Below, in pieces: positions 63,812 to 64,000 of a stretch of DNA of 64,000 bases. Position numbers and translations under genes: made by a program. Below the pieces are notes generated by a model. The model saw nothing but the letters and a program-made list of their open reading frames with translations, was not told where the DNA came from and did no database searches. Position 1 is the first letter of the stretch; each line of letters opens with the position of its first letter. Source of the DNA: Cyanobium sp. NS01 (GTDB lineage Bacteria; Cyanobacteriota; Cyanobacteriia; PCC-6307; Cyanobiaceae); NCBI RefSeq assembly GCF_014280235.1, contig NZ_CP047940.1, positions 1,860,001-1,924,000 of the forward strand, read 5' to 3'.

Positions 63812-64000
63812 ATGACCAGCCAGTTACCCGATAGTCCATGGTCTTTCTTGCTAGACGTCAAGAACTGCGATGACCCTAAAGAGCAAGTTGCTCGGATCCT
63901 CAAGCGCTATCCAGGTAGAGTTATCGATCTTGAGCAGATCGCGGATCTATACTGCTCTTTAATTGCACAACAAGAAGAGCTGCTAGGTGCAATTCCTCTT
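63812..64000 (+). CDS. Unknown protein, N-terminal part (runs off the window)
   Basis: ATG at 63812 opens a frame to the window end, 63 residues: MTSQLPDSPWSFLLDVKNCD, an apparent helix PKEQVARILKRYPG, then VIDLEQIADLYCSLIAQQEE. Hydrophilic and helical; no motif recognised. Base composition matches the island. Function not assignable from this part. Confidence 0.6.
   Translation, partial: MTSQLPDSPWSFLLDVKNCDDPKEQVARILKRYPGRVIDLEQIADLYCSLIAQQEELLGAIPL

Noticed and set aside
63598-63834. 78-codon frame near the right edge
   Set aside because: Cys/Leu-rich, no family look, overlaps the start of a better frame at 63812.

Overview
The window looks like the chromosome of a high-GC picocyanobacterium of the Cyanobium / Synechococcus type. 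Evidence: a ferredoxin-NADP reductase with an N-terminal CpcD-type phycobilisome-linker domain, the clock-output kinase SasA with its KaiB-like sensor, a CpcS-like bilin lyase, an F420-hydrogenase-type divinyl chlorophyllide reductase (BciB), the zwf-opcA pair, aerobic-style housekeeping genes, and extremely compact gene packing with many ATGA/GTGA stop-start overlaps. The assignment is by gene content only; no 16S or other marker is present.

Layout. 1-1234: an AT-richer edge with the 3' part of an unknown gene and a methyltransferase that appears cut short. 1249-10282 (minus strand): a long run reading lysA > cdaA > uppS > bioB > trhO > a GST-DUF952 fusion > a zinc-ribbon membrane protein > a GNAT-like protein > an MscS-type channel with a cyclic-nucleotide-binding-like domain. 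10321-16370 (plus): rimI, clpC, a GldA-type dehydrogenase, an alpha/beta hydrolase and a DUF2993 protein. 16377-31240: cdsA, cbiT, an Orn/Lys/Arg decarboxylase, an ABC1 kinase, a group-2-type sigma factor, an rsuA-type pseudouridine synthase, a RodZ-like protein, malQ, bciB, a divergent LCP protein, prs and a GHL10 hydrolase. 31276-38715: pepN, a secreted small protein, a CpcS-like lyase, sasA, tRNA-Glu(UUC), an SRPBCC protein and petH. 38837-53246: zwf-opcA-cobB-acylphosphatase, a Dda/RecD-like helicase, a PAP2-like protein, crtE, an orphan ParB-like protein, folD, pgpH and a PGM1-like ATP-grasp ligase.

53.2-59.7 kb is accessory: vapBC, a HEPN/MNT pair and higBA alternate with the NDP-sugar genes galE, rfbD and rfbB. 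The MNT gene overlaps galE by ATGA, and higA overlaps rfbD by ATGA. A decayed second copy of the rfbD 5' end lies about 1 kb upstream of the intact gene. A roughly 0.9-kb stretch there holds only remnants.

59.7-64.0 kb is an AT-richer, plus-strand island of tightly packed genes: a GDPD-like phosphodiesterase, a HAD phosphatase, a protein with two fused nucleotidyltransferase domains, a third related nucleotidyltransferase, a SnoaL-like protein and the start of an unknown gene. With rfbB/rfbD/galE at its border this reads as part of a surface-glycan locus that continues beyond the window. Its exact product cannot be told from the sequence. The strongest candidates for something undescribed are the triple nucleotidyltransferase cassette and the one-to-one interleaving of toxin-antitoxin pairs with sugar-nucleotide genes.

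Other threads: the window carries both a c-di-AMP synthase (cdaA) and a PgpH-type c-di-AMP phosphodiesterase, and two cobalamin-pathway genes (cbiT, cobB).
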